A stretch of DNA of 16,231 bases, from NCBI GenBank assembly GCA_947176615.1, contig CAMWRO010000031.1, forward strand, positions 1 to 16,231. The letters are read 5' to 3'. This document shows positions 14,523 through 16,231 of this stretch, one piece after another. Source of the DNA: an uncultured Porphyromonadaceae bacterium. GTDB taxonomy: Bacteria; Bacteroidota; Bacteroidia; Bacteroidales; Muribaculaceae. Position numbers and translations under genes: made by a program. Position 1 is the first letter of the stretch. Every line of letters begins with the position of its first letter. A model generated the notes under the pieces. The model ran no database searches. It saw only the letters and a list, made by a program, of their open reading frames with translations, and was not told where the DNA came from.

Positions 14523-15398
14523 ATGGAAAAGAAAATAATCGCTCCGTCAGAGCTTATAATCAACCCCGACGGGTCAGTGTTTCACCTTCATCTGCGTCCC
14601 GAGCAGCTGACTGACCGTGTAATCCTTGTCGGAGACCCGGCCCGTGTCAATATGGTCGCGTCATTTTTTGACACGACCGATTATGAAGTGTCGTCACGCG
14701 AGTTTCACACGATAGGCGGCACGTTTAACGGAAAACCCATCATGTGTCTTTCCCACGGAATCGGGCCCGACAATATCGACATCGTCATCAACGAGCTTGA
14801 CGCGCTGGCCAACATCGATTTTGAGACACGCGAGGTCAAGGACCGCAAGCGCCGCCTGACACTGGTGCGCATCGGGACATCGGGCGCGCTTCAGCCCGAG
14901 TTGAAAATCGGAACTCCTGTTATCGCAGAAAAGGCGATAGGTTTTGACGGCGTGTTGAACTATTACGCCGGTCGCAACGAGGTCGCCGACTTGGAATTTG
15001 AACACTCGTTCTGCGATGCCGTGGGGTGGAATCCCCTTTGGGCCAAACCCTATGTCGTGAATGCCGACGAGGAGCTTGTCGACCAGATAGGCCGTGACGA
15101 CATGGTGAGGGGAAACACAATCTCGGCGGTGGGATTCTACGGGCCGCAGGGGCGCGAGTTGCGTCTGCCGCTTGCCAATCCCGACCTGAACAACCGTATC
15201 GAGGAATTCCGTCACGATGGCCGTAAGATAACCAATTATGAGATGGAGTCAGCTCCGTTGCAGGGTCTTGGACGCCTGATGGGGCACAGGGCCATGACGG
15301 TGTGCTCGATTATCGCCAACCGTATGCGCCATGATGCGACCCCCAACTATAAAACGGCTGTGCACGATCTGATCGGGACGGTGCTTGAGCGCATCTGA
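14523..15398 (+). CDS. Nucleoside phosphorylase (uridine phosphorylase-like)
   Basis: A 291-residue cytoplasmic enzyme of the PNP/UDP phosphorylase family 1, which splits a nucleoside with phosphate to a free base and (deoxy)ribose-1-phosphate. Recognisable elements are the phosphate-site VILVGDPARV (33-42), SREFHTIGGTFNG (58-70), SHGIGPDN (77-84), the central RIGTSGAL (116-123) and NYEMESA (238-244), the ribose-binding Met-Glu-Ser motif. The RIGTSGAL and EMESA segments are typical of uridine phosphorylases, but the Bacteroidetes proteins of this length are diverse and could prefer other nucleosides. It is preceded by an 81-bp AT-rich gap with no clear -7 box. It ends eight bases before the inverted repeat that precedes the small repeat protein. 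Family confidence is high and substrate confidence moderate. Confidence 0.92.
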   Translation: MEKKIIAPSELIINPDGSVFHLHLRPEQLTDRVILVGDPARVNMVASFFDTTDYEVSSREFHTIGGTFNGKPIMCLSHGIGPDNIDIVINELDALANIDFETREVKDRKRRLTLVRIGTSGALQPELKIGTPVIAEKAIGFDGVLNYYAGRNEVADLEFEHSFCDAVGWNPLWAKPYVVNADEELVDQIGRDDMVRGNTISAVGFYGPQGRELRLPLANPDLNNRIEEFRHDGRKITNYEMESAPLQGLGRLMGHRAMTVCSIIANRMRHDATPNYKTAVHDLIGTVLERI

Positions 15399-15406
15399 CA
15401 GTGAAC

Positions 15407-15468
15407 CATAATCTCTGTAAAAACGTTTATCTGAAGAACTATTAACGTTAAAAAATACAGAGATTATG
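15407..15468 (+). promoter_or_regulatory. 13-bp inverted repeat ending on the start codon of the small repeat protein
   Basis: CATAATCTCTGTA (15407-15419) and TACAGAGATTATG (15456-15468) are perfect complements, and the last three bases of the right arm are the ATG at 15466. Within the 36-base spacer, two AACGTT copies (15422-15427 and 15444-15449) can extend the stem beyond an A-rich internal loop. In RNA this would sequester the start codon. At the DNA level it could be an operator. No U-run follows, so it is not a standard terminator. Confidence 0.8.
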
Positions 15469-15819
15469 TCTACAAATGCTCAGAACATAGCCGATCGTGC
15501 CGCACAGTTGTCGGCACAGGCTGCCCAAGTAAGTGCCGAGGCAGGCGCAGTGGCCGCAAAGGCCGAATTAGAAGCCGACAAGGAGACTGTTGCCGAAAAG
15601 GCTGCCGAGGCCAAGAGTACGATTGCCGATCGCGTGGCAGGCGCTCAGGATGCCATTGCCGACAAGGTGTCGGATGCCAAGGAGGCTATCGGTGACAAGG
15701 TCGATGACCTCAAAGAGAAGGCTGCCCCTATAATTGAAAAGGTAAAGGGGACCGCTGCCAATGCGCTTGACTCGGTTGCCGATGCTGTCTCGGGGCTCGC
15801 CGACAAGTTAAAATCTTGA
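15466..15819 (+). CDS. Small Ala/Lys/Asp-rich helical protein with 11-residue repeats
   Basis: A 117-residue, highly charged protein without signal peptide, membrane segment or Cys. The first half is Ala/Gln/Glu-rich (residues 9-50). From residue 53 three 11-residue repeats follow in register: IADRVAGAQDA, IADKVSDAKEA, IGDKVDDLKEK; more degenerate amphipathic sequence then runs to the end. Eleven-residue amphipathic repeats of this kind are seen in LEA group 3 and YtxH/apolipoprotein-like stress proteins, which are disordered or helical and bind membranes or protect proteins on drying or stress. I do not recognise a specific family. The coding DNA starts within a perfect inverted repeat, and the gene ends before a shared bidirectional terminator. 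An envelope- or stress-related role is inferred from composition only. Confidence 0.8.
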   Translation: MSTNAQNIADRAAQLSAQAAQVSAEAGAVAAKAELEADKETVAEKAAEAKSTIADRVAGAQDAIADKVSDAKEAIGDKVDDLKEKAAPIIEKVKGTAANALDSVADAVSGLADKLKS

Positions 15820-15840
15820 CAATGTCCCGCAGTTATGGTG

Positions 15841-15888
15841 AAAAAAAGAAATCGGTCTTTCCGCAAAGAAAGACCGATTTCTTTTTTT
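15841..15888. terminator. Perfect 21-bp bidirectional terminator
   Basis: Arms 15841-15861 and 15868-15888 are exact complements with a 6-base loop. The core is ATCGGTCTTTC, flanked by A7 on one side and T7 on the other, so a T-run follows the stem on both strands. It lies between the convergent small repeat protein gene (stop 15819) and dnaA (stop 15901) and should end both transcripts. Confidence 0.95.
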
Positions 15889-15900
15889 AATGCAATTCGG

Positions 15901-16231
15901 TTACATTTTTACGAGTTGTGATTCGATTTTGTCGAGATCTTCTCTGAGCTGCTTTTCAAGGGTCAGTCGCTCGTCGATATTTTTTATCGCGTGAAGCACC
16001 GTAGCGTGAGTGCGCGCGAGGCGGCTTCCGATTGCTTTCAGCGGCATCTTGGTGTGTTTTTTTGCAAGATACATCACCATCTGTCGTGCGTCGGAAATTT
16101 CGCGTTTGCGGGACTTGGCAAAAATCTGGTCGGTGTCGATATTGTAAAACTCGCTCACCTGACGTGCTATCATTTCGAAATTGACCGCTTTTTTGTTGAT
16201 TTTTACAGCGTTGGAGAGGACAGTGCGGGCA
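15901..16231 (-). CDS. dnaA: Chromosomal replication initiator DnaA (3' part, domain IV)
   Basis: The gene enters from the right edge on the minus strand; 109 C-terminal residues are visible, starting ARTVLSNAVKINKKAVNFEM and ending at TAA 15901-15903. They cover the end of the AAA+ lid/linker and the DNA-binding domain IV, which recognises DnaA boxes at oriC. Landmarks are the helix KSRKREISDARQMVMYLAKK and the helix-turn-helix signature with ARTHATVLHAI. The frame is continuous to the window edge, so the ATG at 16173 is an internal Met. In the signature, Thr stands where most bacteria have Asp (RDH), a residue that contacts the DnaA box in E. coli. No DnaA box cluster or origin is visible in the window. 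The gene converges on the small repeat protein gene and shares its terminator. Confidence 0.93.
   Translation of the reverse strand, partial: ARTVLSNAVKINKKAVNFEMIARQVSEFYNIDTDQIFAKSRKREISDARQMVMYLAKKHTKMPLKAIGSRLARTHATVLHAIKNIDERLTLEKQLREDLDKIESQLVKM

Noticed and set aside
14694..15215. A 173-residue minus-strand frame inside the nucleoside phosphorylase gene
   Set aside because: It lies wholly within a conserved enzyme gene and has no independent support.
15889..16231. Replication origin or DnaA box cluster next to dnaA
   Set aside because: No TTATCCACA-like cluster was seen here or in the other gaps; the origin, if near dnaA, is outside the window.
1..16231. CRISPR arrays, tRNA or rRNA genes, insertion sequences and prophage genes
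   Set aside because: No regularly spaced repeats, cloverleaf-like segments, transposase or phage motifs were found in any gap or reading frame.

Overview
The window looks like chromosomal DNA of a gut-type Bacteroidales bacterium, possibly Muribaculaceae or a relative. The evidence is a fimbrillin operon with DUF3575 and DUF5119 partners, lipoproteins with acidic residues just after the lipid-bearing Cys, Bacteroidetes-style -7 boxes (TAnnTTTG), and housekeeping genes that read as Bacteroidetes versions. No phage, insertion sequence, CRISPR array, rRNA or tRNA is visible.

Layout. The 3' part of queA (tRNA queuosine synthesis) is cut by the left edge. A MraY/WecA-type sugar-phosphate transferase follows on the plus strand and ends at a strong hairpin terminator. 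On the minus strand, from 5810 down to 2403, lie four genes each overlapping the next by an ATGA: an orphan membrane histidine kinase, a B3/B4 tRNA-binding-domain protein, a YciO/YrdC-family protein and a FemAB/GNAT-like acyltransferase. Upstream of these and on the same strand is a fimbrial operon (12438 down to 5884). It encodes a DUF3575 protein with an OmpA-like N-terminal part, a DUF5119 lipoprotein, a fimbrillin lipoprotein and a 1005-residue lipoprotein that looks like a tip or accessory pilin. No obvious terminator separates the fimbrial operon from the kinase operon. After a 473-bp intergenic region the plus strand carries a hotdog thioesterase, dprA, a nucleoside phosphorylase and a small Ala-rich protein with 11-residue repeats. 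A perfect 21-bp bidirectional terminator separates these from the 3' end of dnaA, which is cut by the right edge.

How the parts may work together. The fimbrial genes should give a lipoprotein-derived surface pilus: one likely shaft subunit, one large accessory or tip subunit, and two envelope partners. Several DNA features suggest layered control. There is a G8 tract in the signal-peptide codons of the first gene, a long predicted leader with an extended imperfect hairpin, and a 17-bp hairpin between the shaft and tip genes. Elsewhere the most striking non-coding signal is a perfect 13-bp inverted repeat whose right arm ends on the start codon of the small repeat protein. Nothing here can be called an undescribed system from sequence alone. 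The regulatory structures are the parts most worth testing.
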